Assembly: GCA_039619475.1 (NCBI GenBank)
Contig: CM077115.1
Coordinates: forward strand, 486,969,352 to 487,033,351
Direction: 5' to 3'
Length of the DNA: 64,000 nucleotides
Source of the DNA: Icerya purchasi
Lineage: Eukaryota; Arthropoda; Insecta; Hemiptera; Monophlebidae
A model generated the notes under the pieces. It was not told the DNA's origin and made no database searches. It saw nothing but the letters and a program-made list of their open reading frames with translations. The position numbers and the translations under genes are program-made. The stretch's first letter is position 1. Each line of letters starts with the position of its first letter. Of this stretch, positions 11,870 through 24,887 are shown one piece after another.

Positions 11870-13390
11870 GATTGAAGTACAGGGATTATATCTGGAGATG
11901 GAAAGGAAAGGACAAAGGAAGAATTATACGGAACAGGAAGACCCAGTGCCAAGATTTTAGAGTACAAAACAGAGCGCTTAGAATCAAGGGCAGGGCATTC
12001 AAAGAAGATATGGTTGCATCATATATGGGAGGAGAGATGTAACTATGAAGGGGACTATCGGGAGAGGAGGACAGGGAAAAACAAAAACGTGAAAAGGGTA
12101 TAAGGGAGTGATTAAAACTCAGTCTTATTAAGGAAACGATCGCGGATCGTTGGTAAAAAGAGGAATGAAACCACGGCTGAGAACAGGGAACCGGCTGAAT
12201 TTGAAGATAATGAGAGGCGGGATTAGAAAATAAAGAAGGATAGATGTCCGACCATAGTCAAAAATGATTAGCTGAGGAAAGAAGAAGGATGTCCGAGGTA
12301 GGAAAATTACAGAGTAAAGGACCATCGCGGACGGCCGAACGGGCCAAAAAATCCGCTAACTCGTTGCCCTCGATGCCAGAATGGCTAAGAATTCACAAAA
12401 GGTTAATAGTAATGGAACGGGATGAGAGTAGATTGGATATGAGAAAACGAATTAAGAGAATAATAGAATTGGAGGCATGAGAAGGAGGAGAAGAAATAGC
12501 TTGAAGAACACTTTTGGAATCGAAGACAATGAAACATTTACTGATCCCTCTTATGGATGGAATGAACGAGGCTGCGCGTAAAATGGAGATAGACTCCGCT
12601 GTGAAAATAGAACAGAAGGAAGGGAGCTTGAAGAATGCAGAGTGTGATGCAATGAGAGGGCGGTAAACGCGCTGCCCACACCGTTCTCATTTTTAGAACC
12701 GTCAGTGAAGAATGTTAGATGAGAAGGAAATGATGTATCAAGCAAGTGGAGTAATTCGGCTTAGATTGTAGAATGTGCGATGGAGCTAGTCTGAAGAGGG
12801 AGAGAGAAGAGATTAATAGTCGGCCAAATGCTGGTGAAGTCATGGAAAAAGTAAGGAAGCTTGGAATAAGAAAAGACATGAGACGAAAAACTGGAGACTC
12901 GAACTGCTACAAGAGAAAGGATCGTGGTTTTATGAGGAACAAAACGCCATTGGTTTTTAATACCAAGATACGAGGAGATAAGATTAGATGAGGACACAGG
13001 AAGACGTTTAATTAAAAAATTATAACCAAGCTGCGATCTGCAGATAAAAAATGGTTGTATCGTAGACTCAGAGTGGATATCAGGAATAGGAGAAGATTTT
13101 TTGCGCTCCAATGCACAAGCGAAGGCAGCAGTTTTGAACTTTGTCCAGTTTGGTGAGGAGAGATTTAGAGGAATTTCCATAGATGAAGAAGCAGTAATCA
13201 ATCCTGGAACGAATTATAGCTTTGCAAAGGATTAGGAAAATAGAAGGGTCACCACCCCATTTGGATGAAGATAGAGCTTTCAGGAGATTGAGTCTTTTGA
13301 GGGAAGAATTGTAGAGATAGTTAATGTGTTCATGGAAAGTGAGTCGGCTGTTGAGAATAACACCAAGGTAGCAGAAGGAGCTGACGAGTT
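11870..13390 (-). pseudogene. second copy of the RT/RNase H LINE, decayed
   Basis: The minus strand repeats the architecture of the copy at 4504-6165. The RT thumb has FCYLGVILNSRLTFHEHIN, KWGGDPS and IIRSRIDYCFFIYG (13390-13080). The next part is in another frame (13201-12761, with LGYNFLIKRLP). RNase H follows (12745-12551, FFTDGSKNENGVGSAF), and scattered remains to about 11870 include a GIEGNELADFLARSAV segment near 12310-12350. Several frameshifts and stops are present. The two copies clearly share a parent family but have diverged. At its 5' end, similarity stops at about 13385, where the BEL/Pao element begins. Confidence 0.68.
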
Positions 13391-13399
13391 TCCTCAATA

Positions 13400-13570
13400 C
13401 TCGCAGTATTCGTTGTTGGCCTTTGCTCGTCACTCGCCTTTGTGTCATTAAGTCGTTCGCTTCGCTAATGTTCGTTCAACATCGAGCTACGAATAAAACT
13501 TTTAACAGGTTAACTCTATTAATTTCAAAATAATCAATAAATCCTCAACATGATCCTCCGTGCCAGATAT
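13400..13570 (+). repeat. probable 3' part of a BEL/Pao 5' LTR and the following primer site
   Basis: A polyadenylation-like AATAAAAC at about 13492 is followed by sequence ending CTCAACA at 13550 and then TGATCCTCCGTGCCAG. The last motif resembles the region just after the 5' LTR in BEL/Pao elements. I infer that the LTR ends at 13550. I could not find a matching 3' LTR after the coding remnants, so the LTR length is unknown. Confidence 0.45.
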
Positions 13571-13689
13571 ATTACCCCGGTTTGTTTCTCTCGTTAATAA
13601 GTCGATGTTTGACTGCATCGAGTTCATAGTCAATTAAATTATTCGTTCGCTTCCATTCGTAACGGAACTTCAACTGTTCCATCGTTAAC

Positions 13690-16600
13690 ATGTCGGAAAA
13701 CAAATGGAAACGCGGTACTCTGAAACTCAACCTCGCTAGGTTAAGAGATCAAATGGCTGATCTCACCTCGAAACAACCTCTAATTATACGATCAAAACGG
13801 AAAACTACATGAAGGAAGTCTGTGAAATCAGCGATGTCGCATTTCATTACGAAGCAGTTATTAAAAATTGTCACCAGAAATAATTGCTGAGGGAAGATCA
13901 GCGCCAATCAATTATTCCACCGAACCCTGAACTTAACACGTCTTGTCGTAACTCATCAACTCAACCGAAGTTGGAAAGAATAACTGTACCTTCGCTCGAT
14001 GGCAATATTTTGAACTTTCGGAATTTTAAAGGTTTGTTCGAGAATTTAATTCATAAAAACGATGAACTTCCTAACGTGTAAAAACTTTATTACCTTAAAC
14101 AAGCATTAATCGGCGATGCTAAGGATTTTATTCGTGATTTTAAACTCGATGACAGAGCTTACTCGGAAGCTTCGTCACATCTGTTTTCTCGTTTTGACAA
14201 TAAATGCGTGCTGGTCAAGACTCTTTTCCGTAATCTATATAATTTAGAGACGATTAAAAATGAAAGTCAAATTTGTAGCCTTTTAGATGAAGTCGAAATA
14301 ATAATTCGCGGTCTTAAAGCTTCCGGTGAAATTATCGATGAGACGTTTTCGAAATTTGTAACGTATATTGTTGTGTCCAGTAAACTTGATCCCAAAACCT
14401 CCCGGACTGGGAAAATTTCGCAACTCGACCGATTCGTACCCAAATTTCGACGGATTGCGGAATTTTTTGCAAATTCGGTCATTCAATGTCAACGACCATT
14501 CGGTGGAAGTATCTAATTCATCGAAACCCAGCAAAGGCTCGAAGCCAGTGTTTCGCAAATTCGAGCAAATTAAAACGTGTCGTGTGTCAAGAAGACCATT
14601 TTTTGAATCAGTGTAAATTGTTCGGGTCTAAAAATGTAACTGATCGTTTCCAAATCGTGAAAAAAATAAATTGTACGTAAAATGTTTTAATCCGTTTCAC
14701 GTCGTTACGGAGTGCAATCGCTCAAATTGTCGGTACTGCGATGACAATAATCATTCCATGCTGCATCGGAATAACTTATTGTCAGAGCCAATTACAATTC
14801 CGAAACAAGCTTCGAAACCGGAGTCCCAACTATCAACCACTAATTCAAACTCAATTATAGCTAAAATGACGATGTGTGCTGTGTCGATGCAACTCACAAA
14901 ATGGTATTCTTCTCAACAGCGGTTGTAAAGGTGAAAGCTACTTCATCAAGCGTCCGAAACTACGTTAATTCGTCGTGACTTTTGCAAGCGTATTAAACTC
15001 CCATTTACGAAAAATGAAAATCCAACCGTTCTTGTCGGTCTTAATGACAATCCGACCGCTCTCGATTCAGTAACTCAATTCGTTTTGCAATCTCGCTTTT
15101 TCAAAATTTTCTATCGCTATCGAGGCGGAAGTAATCGGCAAAATCCCGTACACGGTAGCGCGCAGCAACCTCGATAACGTAATGCAATAGTCCTCTAAGT
15201 TTAATTTCGCTGAATCGAACGATCTCTCTTATAGTGACGTAGATACAGTTCTCGGCGCCGAATATGTCGAATATATTTTAGAGGATCAAAGACATTATTT
15301 CGTCGAAGGTATTTGTTTGCGGAACACTAAATTCAGTTATGCAATCTCAGGCTCGCATAAAGCGTCCTTTCTAGCTACCAAATCGTATTGCGGACTCTCG
15401 AAGGTAGACATCGACGCTCAACTCAAACGTTTTTTCGAAATCGAGGATTCCGGTGAATAGTCGTCTTCCAAGAACGCAGAAATTTCATTCGAACATAAAA
15501 TGAGTCTGGTACTTCACTAAATGATCACTTTTTAACTGGTCCAACGCTATAACCTGAGTTGTTCGATGTGATAATTAAATTTCGCTCTCATCGCGTCGCG
15601 TTTTTTGCAGATACTGAGATGATGTATCGACAAATCTTGATTCTCACCCAGATGACAGAAAGTGCCAACGTATCGTTTGGAGATCTGATCCTTCAGAATC
15701 CGTTAGCCACTACGAACTTAATACGGTGACATATGGTACAGAGGTCACGCGTCGTACCTCGTAACCGAATGTCTTTAAATTATCGCTCGTTCGCTTGAAA
15801 TTGCGCATCTGAACGTCGCTAACGTGGGAGCTGATTCCGTCGAAGAAGCTCTGCAATTACCACAGCTCCTACATGCACCCTTAGTAATATTAACCGCTAG
15901 ATTGTTAGGTTCTGAATCCTTTGTCTTTGTATTAGGCTTAATGTGACGTCCGCAGTCAGTCCGATGTTTTTAATGTATCTATAAAATTAGCTCCGTTACC
16001 TAGTCCAATCACTAAACGCGCAATGTTATCCGATATTTCTCGTATTTTTTATGTTCTCGGTATATTATCTCCAATCACAATTAGAGCTAAAATTTTAATG
16101 TAAGATTTATGGCGTGAATGGCTCTCGATTGGAATGATCCTACTAGTCGCGAACTCGAACGCGAATTTTTGTCTTACCCTAGAAATTTAGAATCCTATCC
16201 AAATTACTTTATCCCCCGCTGTTGTAATTTTCTAAGCAACGTAATTTCTCGCCAACTAATCGGTAATTTTTGCGACGACTTACCTGAAGTCTATCGTGCC
16301 ATTGTATTTATGCGCGTTATTAATGACCAGATTAATGTAACAATTTCGTTCGGCTGCGCTAAGGCTCGAGTAGCACCAATGAAAGTGTTAACTATTCCTC
16401 GTTTAGAATTGCAGTCGATACTTATTTAATCGCAACTTTCAGTTCGTGTGTCACATAACTTAAAAATCGAACCATGTAATATTTTTGCGTTTTCAGATTC
16501 CCAAATTGTACTTATTGTTAGTTGGCTTAATCGTTCGGTAGAACGATTAAAACAGTACGTATGTAATCGTGTCATTAAAATCATAAAACTGGTTTCAAAG

Positions 16601-16900
16601 GAACATTGATTTTATGTTGAAACCAGTTGTAACTTTGCAGATTTAGCCACACAAGGTTTATCTGTGAAGCAGTTTATAAATAATAAATTATGGTCGAACA
16701 GGCCAGCCTGGCTCATAAATGATTTTGATGCTCACATTTCGAGGAGTTTTTCTATTTCTATTAACGTACCAGAAATTCGTACAGACAAGGCCAGCTTTAA
16801 AATAATAAAAACGAACATTCATAAGTGCTAAAAATATCGTTACAAATTATCACCTGTATAATAATGACGACCTGTGTATTTCGGAATTGACACCGTTCGT
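13690..16900 (+). mobile_element. decayed BEL/Pao LTR retrotransposon body
   Basis: Coding fragments follow in BEL/Pao order. Gag starts at 13690 (MSENKWKRGTLK) and goes on at 13900-14080 with the family signature LERITVPSLDGNILNFRNFK, then at 14208-14516. Zinc-knuckle remains are near 14671-14760 (CFNPFHVVTECNRSNCRYC). A decayed aspartic-protease/RT region covers 14940-16080. The RT-RNase H connection is at 16118-16429 (SFGCAKARVAPMKVLTIPRLEL). RNase H remains (FAFSDSQIVLIVSWL) lie near 16490-16525, and integrase-like traces are too weak to call. There are many stops and frameshifts, so this is an old copy. Confidence 0.72.
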
Positions 16901-17689
16901 TCGTTCGTTCGTTTATTTGTAGCGTCAAACATTGTTATTCCGCTATATGTCCAGGCTCAAACGCGGTATCCACTTAAGCGCTCGGTTTGTAGCATGGTGT
17001 GCATCGTGCTTTGACATACATCATGCTTTGACACCTTGTCCGTATTACCTACACTCATGTAGACGATGCAAGCGATAATTTTCCATTTATTCATTATATA
17101 CGCACACCTCCCTTGTCCTGTGCGAATTCTATTTATTCTGCATCACTGATGACATGACAGATTCATACCAGGAGGTTCCAGTGTACGATCGTCAAATTTC
17201 CCCTCGCTCGGCTATCCACTTCTCTTTGCAACTGCGTGCGTTGAGTTTTGTATTCTCCAGTTTGCCATTTGCGGGATTTCAATTCCCTCGCTGACTGATA
17301 ATCTTTGTTTGTATACATTAGGCAGTTTTTCGTTTCCGCGAGAAATTTTCCTACAATTTTTGAAATTCTTCTTCTGGCTGCAATTGCGCGAAAGTGCAAT
17401 AACGGCGAGTACTTGGAGCCAATTCTTATAGATGTGCCGCTGCCTATTCTCAATGCACAACCGGATGCGCACTTTTTCGGTACGATAGCTTCTCAACCGG
17501 ACGAGCGCACAGTGTTCTAAGTGAACAAGCGCCAAGATCGATGTTCTTAACACATTTACCTTTGCCACCAACTTGTAATTTTCTAATCAAATTCATCATG
17601 GACTTCACTTTGCTAATTTTTTCACTTTGTGCTTTGTACGATCGTGCTCTGTATGTAGAACTACGGCTAAATATTTTGATGCGACGTTA
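16901..17689. other. no gene recognised
   Basis: This follows the BEL/Pao remains. A short TTCG tandem repeat is at about 16890-16912. Open frames of up to about 119 codons on the minus strand (17571-17163) overlap each other, look like chance frames, and show no family motif. The region could include a degraded 3' LTR but I cannot demonstrate it. Confidence 0.5.
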
Positions 17690-18190
17690 TCTTCCGGTGT
17701 TTCGATAAAATTTGGTTAAAAATGTAATTTTGCTTTCGGACCCAAATACTTCATAAATTCAGGGTATAGTTCATAAACGCTAATCGCTTTTCCGGTTTTA
17801 ATTATATTTTTAACTTTTTTAATCTCTTCTGTTGCAAAAGGAGAACCGAGTAAATCGTTTAAAGGCACCACCTCATCGTTGATTCTTTTAAATTGTTCAA
17901 AAAAATATTCGCGGTCCTTTGTTCAGCATAGAGTATATTGCTTCCGAAATCCCTTTGGCACAGTTTGTTTTTCCCTCTTAATTACATCATTTATAAAAAT
18001 GCTTATCGTGACATTTGGTATTACGAAAAATATCAGACAAAAAACTTCCTCCTCTATGTTTTCCAAAAATTTTACACAATTTGCTTTACGAAAATTCCAC
18101 CTAAATTTATGGAGTGAATAATGTGCTGCAATTTCTTTGTATGTTTTTACCCGTATACCGGTCTATATGCTGACTTTTTGGAAAATCTAT
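17690..18190 (-). pseudogene. LINE RT N-terminal remnant
   Basis: Read on the minus strand, about 18060-17720 gives a run typical of the region ahead of and at RT motif 0/1. A TVPKGFRKQYT segment comes first. Then come EQFKRINDEVVP, SPFATEEIKKVKNIIKTGKA and YELYPEFMKYLGPKAKL. This matches the usual pattern of a Lys-Gly-Lys-Ala loop followed by YPEF and LGP. One frameshift or stop lies near 17910. Neither the endonuclease nor the catalytic palm is present. Confidence 0.55.
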
Positions 18191-19594
18191 CAAAACCGAT
18201 TGGACACCGTAATATGGATACTCCGTTAAAAACTTGAAAACACTACTCGTAATCGCAGCTGTAGTCGTTCTTCCATCTTAGTTGGAAGTTCTTTGTTTTG
18301 TTTTTTTTCGGTCTTATTATATCGTCTCCTCCGTATTGTTAATGCTTATCCAGTCTGAGACAGTCTCTTTGTTTTTGTCTAGTACGTAACAATGAGTAAA
18401 GTTCCAAATATTTTGGAATGTAACGGTATAAGTTCCTAATGATCAGAAATGTAGCAGAAACTTAGTTACAAAGTTACAAACTGTTACAAAAAGAGTAAAT
18501 TATGTAATCAAAATATAAATAAATTTAAATATATTATAAAGCGTAATTATAAAAAAAAAAAACAAAAAAAAAACAGAGGTTAATGGAATTTATAAAAACA
18601 ATAAACAAATCAGTACTGTTTTTTGATAAAAACCGCGGCTGTTAAAATTTTTGATGATAGTGTGCGCTAGTCATCATCATAATATATTATGTGCGATCAT
18701 CATTACTGTATGGTACAGAAAACATACTCTGCTTATTAAAATATACAGATTTAAATGGATTACATAAATAACACCAGCTGATAACAACAAGCACACGCAC
18801 ACGCACACACACACAACAACAGTTTGGTCAGTATGGATAGAAACACATTATACGTGATTTAGTTACTGTAACTAAATTTGTAACTGAAGAAAACTTCGTT
18901 CCCAGCCAGTTAGTCACAGCAGAATAGTGTCGTTTTATTCATCATCTGATCGTACTACTGCGTATCGCCGTGTAATGAGCTATTGTGACCAATAGCAGAG
19001 CAAGCAGCGTGATTAATACATACAGACTGTATGAGTGATAAAGATAAAAGACGTGTCACCTGTTCTTCAATTCCCCCTCATCACCGTCTGATATTAGTTA
19101 TTGCGTAGTTAATCGTTTCTTTCGTTCATTTAGTTCCAAGATACTAGTTGCACAGTTACAGTCAGTTCTTTTAGTTACAATAGTTACTTCTTATTTCTGG
19201 GACACGTATAACGTAAATGTACATAACCGATTGTAATGGAACGAGCTATTTCAGAGCTGGAATTAGTTTCTAGTTACGTTCCTCATTACTTTACACATCA
19301 CTAGTTATAAGACTACAAATGGTCACTAGAATCATCTATGTGTGTACGCGACAGATTCAGGAAATACTACAACGCTTAAGGATCATTTCGTTTCTAAAGG
19401 TTTACATACGTTTACTATGCGTGTAGATTTTCAATTACTACACCCCCTATAAATATGTTATTGTGATTGCTTTCTTCAGTCAAGCAGACGCACACCTCCA
19501 GAATATTACTTTTTACTAAATATGGCTGATTTCGCGCGATGGACTGCTGACACAGTACTAAATTTATGAATCATTCCACGGCACTTTAACTTTA
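18191..19594. other. no gene recognised; short CA microsatellite
   Basis: AT-rich sequence without coding signal. A CA/CGCA microsatellite lies at about 18790-18822. A run of GTTAC/AGTTAC words occurs around 18460-18490 and again near 19140-19190. I do not assign it to a family. Confidence 0.5.
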
Positions 19595-19596
19595 AA

Positions 19597-19800
19597 TCAC
19601 TCATATTTATTTCGGGAAATACCCTCTACATTAAGCTGTAGCATCTTCAGACTCTTGCTGAACTTTTTATTCATTGTCTTATAATTCAAAGATTGTTTCG
19701 GAGCTGTGATGTTAATCTGGCTGTATCCAGAGGCGCCGCGAGCCGATTGCTGCTTTATCCTTTGAATTAATATGATATTTAAATCCGCTGTGTAAAGCAT
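19597..19800 (-). pseudogene. LINE ORF2 N-terminal fragment (endonuclease start)
   Basis: A short minus-strand frame ends in KSLKMLQLNVEGISRNKYE, which matches the first strand of APE-type endonucleases of LINE ORF2 (usually ILQ-N-EGIS). It is cut off right after this motif at 19597, so only the first strand of the domain remains. Confidence 0.5.
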
Positions 19801-20463
19801 AAATGAATACGTTTCATTACAAAAAACAAAGATGTATAATACGTTTATCTATTTTTAATTAATAAGCGTTTTGCTTACTTTTTAATAAACCCTAGAAATA
19901 TGATGATCACTCGAACATTGCTCGCCGCCTCCCTTTTATAGTTGTTAGAATTTTTGGTCCACAATAAGTCAACCAATCGATTTACCTAAATCCTTGAAAA
20001 CTGAATATAATCGAAATCGTTACATCCTCTTCTGAGAACACGGTTACAATACAATTTTCGCTCATATTGTAATTGACATTTCCAAAAAAAAAAGTTCACT
20101 AGCGTTGGCTAATGTCCACAGTCATCGTCGTCTATTCTCACTCGATTTCGAGTATGAGATTATCCCCTAAATTCAGAGCAGAATTAGGGGATAGAATAGC
20201 CGCGCAATGGATAAGCACGTAAGCAGGAGCGCAACCTAGCTTCCATGCTGCCGACCAATGATAGAAAGGTACCAATGGCGAGGCGAACCAAGACGACTGG
20301 CCTTTACTTACGTTGATGCGATTGTTCGCCGGCTGAATATTTCTCTATGCGACGCTAATACAAACGACTGCAATTGGAACTGACTATAGTCGCTTGTTAT
20401 CGCGCTACAGATGCAGACCAAATGTGTCTATACTGCTGTGTACGAAACTAGCGCCGCATAATT
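19801..20463. other. no gene recognised
   Basis: A less AT-rich stretch with no frame I can support. A near-palindromic pair of ATTAGGGGATA-like and TATCCCCTAA-like words lies at about 20161-20200, close to the tRNA-derived sequence. It may be part of a non-autonomous element. Confidence 0.4.
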
Positions 20464-20465
20464 TT

Positions 20466-20537
20466 GTCATCGCCCGGTATCGAACCCGAGACCTCCGGAT
20501 CGGAAGTCAAGCGCTCTAGCCACTAGGCCAAACGCGA
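20466..20537 (-). repeat. tRNA-derived sequence (SINE head or tRNA pseudogene)
   Basis: The minus strand contains a good A box (TGGCCTAGTGG) and B box (GGTTCGATACC) at tRNA spacing, with an anticodon-arm-like segment between them. The predicted acceptor strands (TCGCGTT at the 5' side, CGATGAC at the 3' side) do not pair, and the anticodon stem has a mismatch, so it is not a working tRNA. Internal RNA polymerase III promoter boxes with a broken acceptor stem are typical of tRNA-derived SINEs. I saw no clear SINE tail. Confidence 0.6.
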
Positions 20538-22178
20538 CAGTAGGTGCGCCCAAAAAACCACAGAAAAAAAAAAGATATAATAATAATACAACTGACTTTC
20601 ATAGTTGAATCTAATTTTCATACAAAATTATCGATTAAAAACACTACATTACACATCGATATATAGATGCGTTATTTTGATCAGCTGATTAGTCTCAAAG
20701 TTATCATTATCAACAAGCATGTACATCTTCGATTGTGCATATGCGGTGTATCGGCCTTTTCCTGTTATTTCGTCGTTGTACAGTAAACGACGGTATAATT
20801 TCTCGAAAATCATCAACTTTACTGCTTATTTCATTGTATACGCTTTTTTTTTTGTTTTTTTGTTTTTTTCCTGTACGACATTATTATCACGTTCAACTAT
20901 ATAGTCAGTAGTGAATTCGTTAATTTTTCGTAGACATCTCTAAACTGTAGAATATTTCGTTGATAAATACACCATTATTAATCGTAAGTAACGTAAGCTT
21001 AATTCAATTTTAATTCATGCCAGTTAAATTCCGCTAATACTGGACAAGCATGTAAAATTGGTATCTAGAAACATTCGGCGAAATTAATTTTACGTTTTTA
21101 AGGGAAGTTGAAATGATCTAAAACGTCTACATGTAAACGACAAATCGATTTGAGAAAAGTGACAAATTACAATCTTGTAGAATTACTTAACGAATCTCAG
21201 TAAATTATCGATAGTGAACATACTTTACTCCAGCAACACCTGTTAATGATTCCGCGAGAGACTTTATTTATGCAGTCACTGAAAATATGGAGTAGACCAA
21301 TTTTGTTATTTCTAAACGGTAACTTTTCTCGTTTTTTACTCTTTATGTGCATTTTCCAATAGTTCAATCAGTACTGACCGTCTTTTGTTTTATTGATACA
21401 GTTATTTTTATACCTTCAGGTTTTACATGTGAGTTTATTTATTTCCCGGATTGTTCGTCATAATCATATAAAATGTATAGATAATAACGCAATTTCGCCG
21501 GCCAGTCGTCCATTTCCTTCCACCGATTTATATTTCTTTGAAACTGCGTGTTAATAGCACTAAAACATCGAATAATCTTATTTAATTTTTGCTAAAATCG
21601 AGGGACTTTTTTTTTCTTTTTTTGAAATTGAAAATATTCTCCGACTTTTTAATTTTTTTTTTTTTTTACTAGTGAAGTATTCATAGTCGTAGGTTTTTAA
21701 ATTTTAAATACGTTTACCGAATAACTTTTTTACGCGAATGTATTGTTTATCAAAAACAATAAATTAATAGTAGATACAATAATCGCGCGAAGAAAAATAT
21801 CAAATATTACTTAATAATTCCACTTCCAATGCGAATTAATTTATCATGTATGGATAATATTAAATTTTTGTATATCTAAAAAACAATTTTTACAAACAAG
21901 TTATAAAATATATACGGAAGTTTTTCCCAAAATGCTAGAAACACTTTCTTTTTTTTTATTTTATAACAAACTAATTCATCCGCATAGCAGGGGGAAAAAG
22001 GCATTTGTACACAAAATTGTGAAAAAAAATAGAATTCAAAGATTAAAAACCAACAATTACTTTTATTCGTACGGCCATTATCATTAGATTCTTCTGACCA
22101 TTGTTGTACCTAATGTAATAATACAAAAAAAAAAACAAAACAACAACCAATAACAATCGAAACAATAATTTTATTAAA
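20538..22178. other. no gene recognised
   Basis: AT-rich sequence with many T runs (for example 20845-20867 and 21645-21668) and no coding signal I can support. Confidence 0.55.
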
Positions 22179-22180
22179 TA

Positions 22181-23005
22181 CGAGGGGCATTCAATAAGTA
22201 ACGTGACATGTATTTGAAAATGGCCTTCCAGGCATCCAAAAATTATGAAAAAACTACCAAAGAAACTAGAAAAAATACTTTATTTTTCGACATAATTTCT
22301 GAAAACATTAAGGCATTTATCATACCAGGTCACGAGTTCAACGATACCGACATGGTAAAATTGGACGATGCATTTAGCAAAAAATTTCGTTACTGCCTCC
22401 ATGACATCGTCTGTTACGAAACGTTTCCTACGCATTTCAAATAGGGAAAATGTGAAAATCCAAAGGTGTCGCATCAGGCGAGTAGAGTGGATGAGAAAAT
22501 TCGTCTCAATTTTGATTTTTAATTCATGTGTAAACAAGAAGAGACGTGTGATAAGTGTACTCCGTGTTATAGCATCCTTCTGTGTGCGACACTGCAACAG
22601 TAGGAGTCCGTGCCGGTTCCAGAAGATGGTTGCGAGAACCTTCCCACAGAGCATTCAATTTTGGCTTTTGGCGGACCTGGTTGACCTTTCATTATTCACA
22701 CTTTACTCGCTTCCTTTGACTCTGAGTCACACTTATGCGTTATAGTGCTATTTGCATCGTATATTGTGCACAGTCTGCGATCAATTTTTACACCTACAAC
22801 TAGAAATTTGGTGACCGCGCGTGTCTCTTAACTCGCCGGCTTGGAAACGTTCACCGACGTGTTTCACACGTGCGGACAGAAGTTCTACTGATCAGATCAG
22901 AACGCGAAAAACGGCGTTCTGTTCGTATTTTCCTCCTCTGCCTCTCACATAAATTTCACGCAGTTTCACTGAAGCCGTGTCAAGTTACTTTTTGAACGTC
23001 CCTCA
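22181..23005 (-). mobile_element. internally deleted mariner transposon
   Basis: The element is flanked by the TA duplication expected for Tc1/mariner (22179-22180 and 23006-23007). Its terminal inverted repeats of about 28 bp match at most positions: CGAGGGGCATTCAATAAG on the left, and TGAGGGACGTTCAAAAAG as the inverted right end. The minus strand encodes transposase remains: a PGPPKAKIE segment near 22660-22690, GKVLATIFW near 22640, then MRRKRFVTDDVMEAVTKFF, FYHVGIVELVTWYDKCLNV and YVEK at 22290-22460, which is the mariner C-terminus. The N-terminal DNA-binding part and the first catalytic Asp are missing and one frameshift is present, so it cannot mobilise itself. Confidence 0.85.
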
Positions 23006-23007
23006 TA

Positions 23008-24838
23008 CTAATATCACCATTATTACGCGGAGTGTCTAATTCCGAAACACGTCGGTAAATATTATGTCTAATGAAATTTTTGCTCAGTTTATTGCTGGTT
23101 CTTTTTGTACTGTCAAAATAGCTTTGCTATGTTTTTGGGGTCGACGCACTATTTAAAAATCGCACAGATGCTTTTATCGCGACATATGACGGTTCGGTAA
23201 CCATTCGACGACGTGCACACTAGCGCAAATACGGAAAATTTTCGCTTATACAGCTGGTATCTGGTAAAAATCTGAGTAACAATTACGAATGTGGAACAAA
23301 AAAGAACTGTACAAAAGCATTACGAATAGGACTGAACCAGAGAACAATAGAAATGTATTTTTTCAAATTATTTCCATACTAGTTACATGTTAATTATATT
23401 AAATGTACGTCGATATTGATCTCTGCCTATTGGTTTATTTCCGTGTTTACAGCGTTTCATTCTTCTTCGTCAAAGTTTTTACACGCACACATACACACAC
23501 ACACTTTTTCATTGATTCCCATTTGCACTCACACAGCATAACTTATCAGACACTATACGCACCTCGGTGAAATACCACCTATCTTATTCGTTTTCATTTT
23601 TACGCGTAACGATGAAATTAGTGTTAGGCCCCCCTCTTCCCATTTTCATATGCTACATTACAGAAATTGATAATGTACATAATTAAACATTCTGGATCAT
23701 CTTCGCTCAGAAATATTCCTTTTAATTGATTTAAGGAACAGTAATAAATGCAAACTGTTGATAACATTAGCGATAATAGTGGTAATAAGAGTTATAATAG
23801 TCAAAAAAAATAATTAAATATTAATATTTGTCAGCCTGAGAGAGAAATAACTGATTTTTATCCAATTAAAACTGAGCGTGTGTCTTTGACGCATATCGTT
23901 CAGTCCAACTACATGTCGACACGTTTTATTCATAAACGTGTAAGGCGTCCTAACTGGAAATTTGATAACACGGAAATACTATACAAGTAGACTCGGTACA
24001 GTACCGTGGAATATATATTGGTAAGAGTTTAATGTGACGTGGTCATGTGAAATACACAAGAAAATCTATAACAACGCGGGCCAGGCAACTATGGTCGTTG
24101 CTATAGGACGGAAATCATTCGTGAACCTGGCTGTAAATCGAAATGTATATATGTGTATATAGTTATTAGTTAGTCAATGTAACCTTCTCAGAGAATACAG
24201 CAGCAGCGATCCAGGATTCTACGCACGATGGCAACAGCGCGCTTTATTTCGTACAAATGATATATTGCATACAGACTTCGATATCATAGACGTGAAAGAG
24301 ATTTATGCCGAGCAATACAAAAGAGATTCTTCGAGAAACTCTTCAGCTTAGCTCGAATCCACTTATACATAAAATGTTCATTGTTGATCTTCCTGCCAGA
24401 TCTAGCAGGCGACTGAAAATAAAAAAGTGGTATTGGGACGCACACGAACCCGGGGGGTTTTCTGGAGTATTTATTATTCTCTCTCAACCACTTAACTGAC
24501 CTTTTAATTATACTTGAAACCTTAAAAAACACAAATGATAGCCCCATATTTTAATGGTAGCATTTGTGAAATACTCCAAATTCTAAGGATCAAATTAATT
24601 CAATTGCTGAGTCACATAGAGTCAGCTGTCTACTAGATCAAGAATTAACAGCGCGTATCCATTACTAGAAGTTCAACCTCAGCAGAGTGATAAATGTATT
24701 ATTATTTATTTTCTTTTATATAACCAAGCACACCGTTCATATATTTCTTTTACATGTAATGGCTGATTAGTGGAAAAAATGTGTGGAAGTTTTTTCAGTT
24801 AGTATAAAAAATCCGTACAAGCTTTTGTTTCTAATTTG

Positions 24839-24887
<49 letters not shown>

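Noticed and set aside
17163..17571. Minus-strand frames of 96 and 119 codons
   Set aside because: Two overlapping frames with no domain, no composition bias and no supporting context.
20466..20537. Functional tRNA gene
   Set aside because: The acceptor strands do not pair and the anticodon stem is mismatched. It is better explained as a tRNA-derived repeat.
24838..24886. Possible regulatory array of AAT repeats
   Set aside because: A plain trinucleotide microsatellite.
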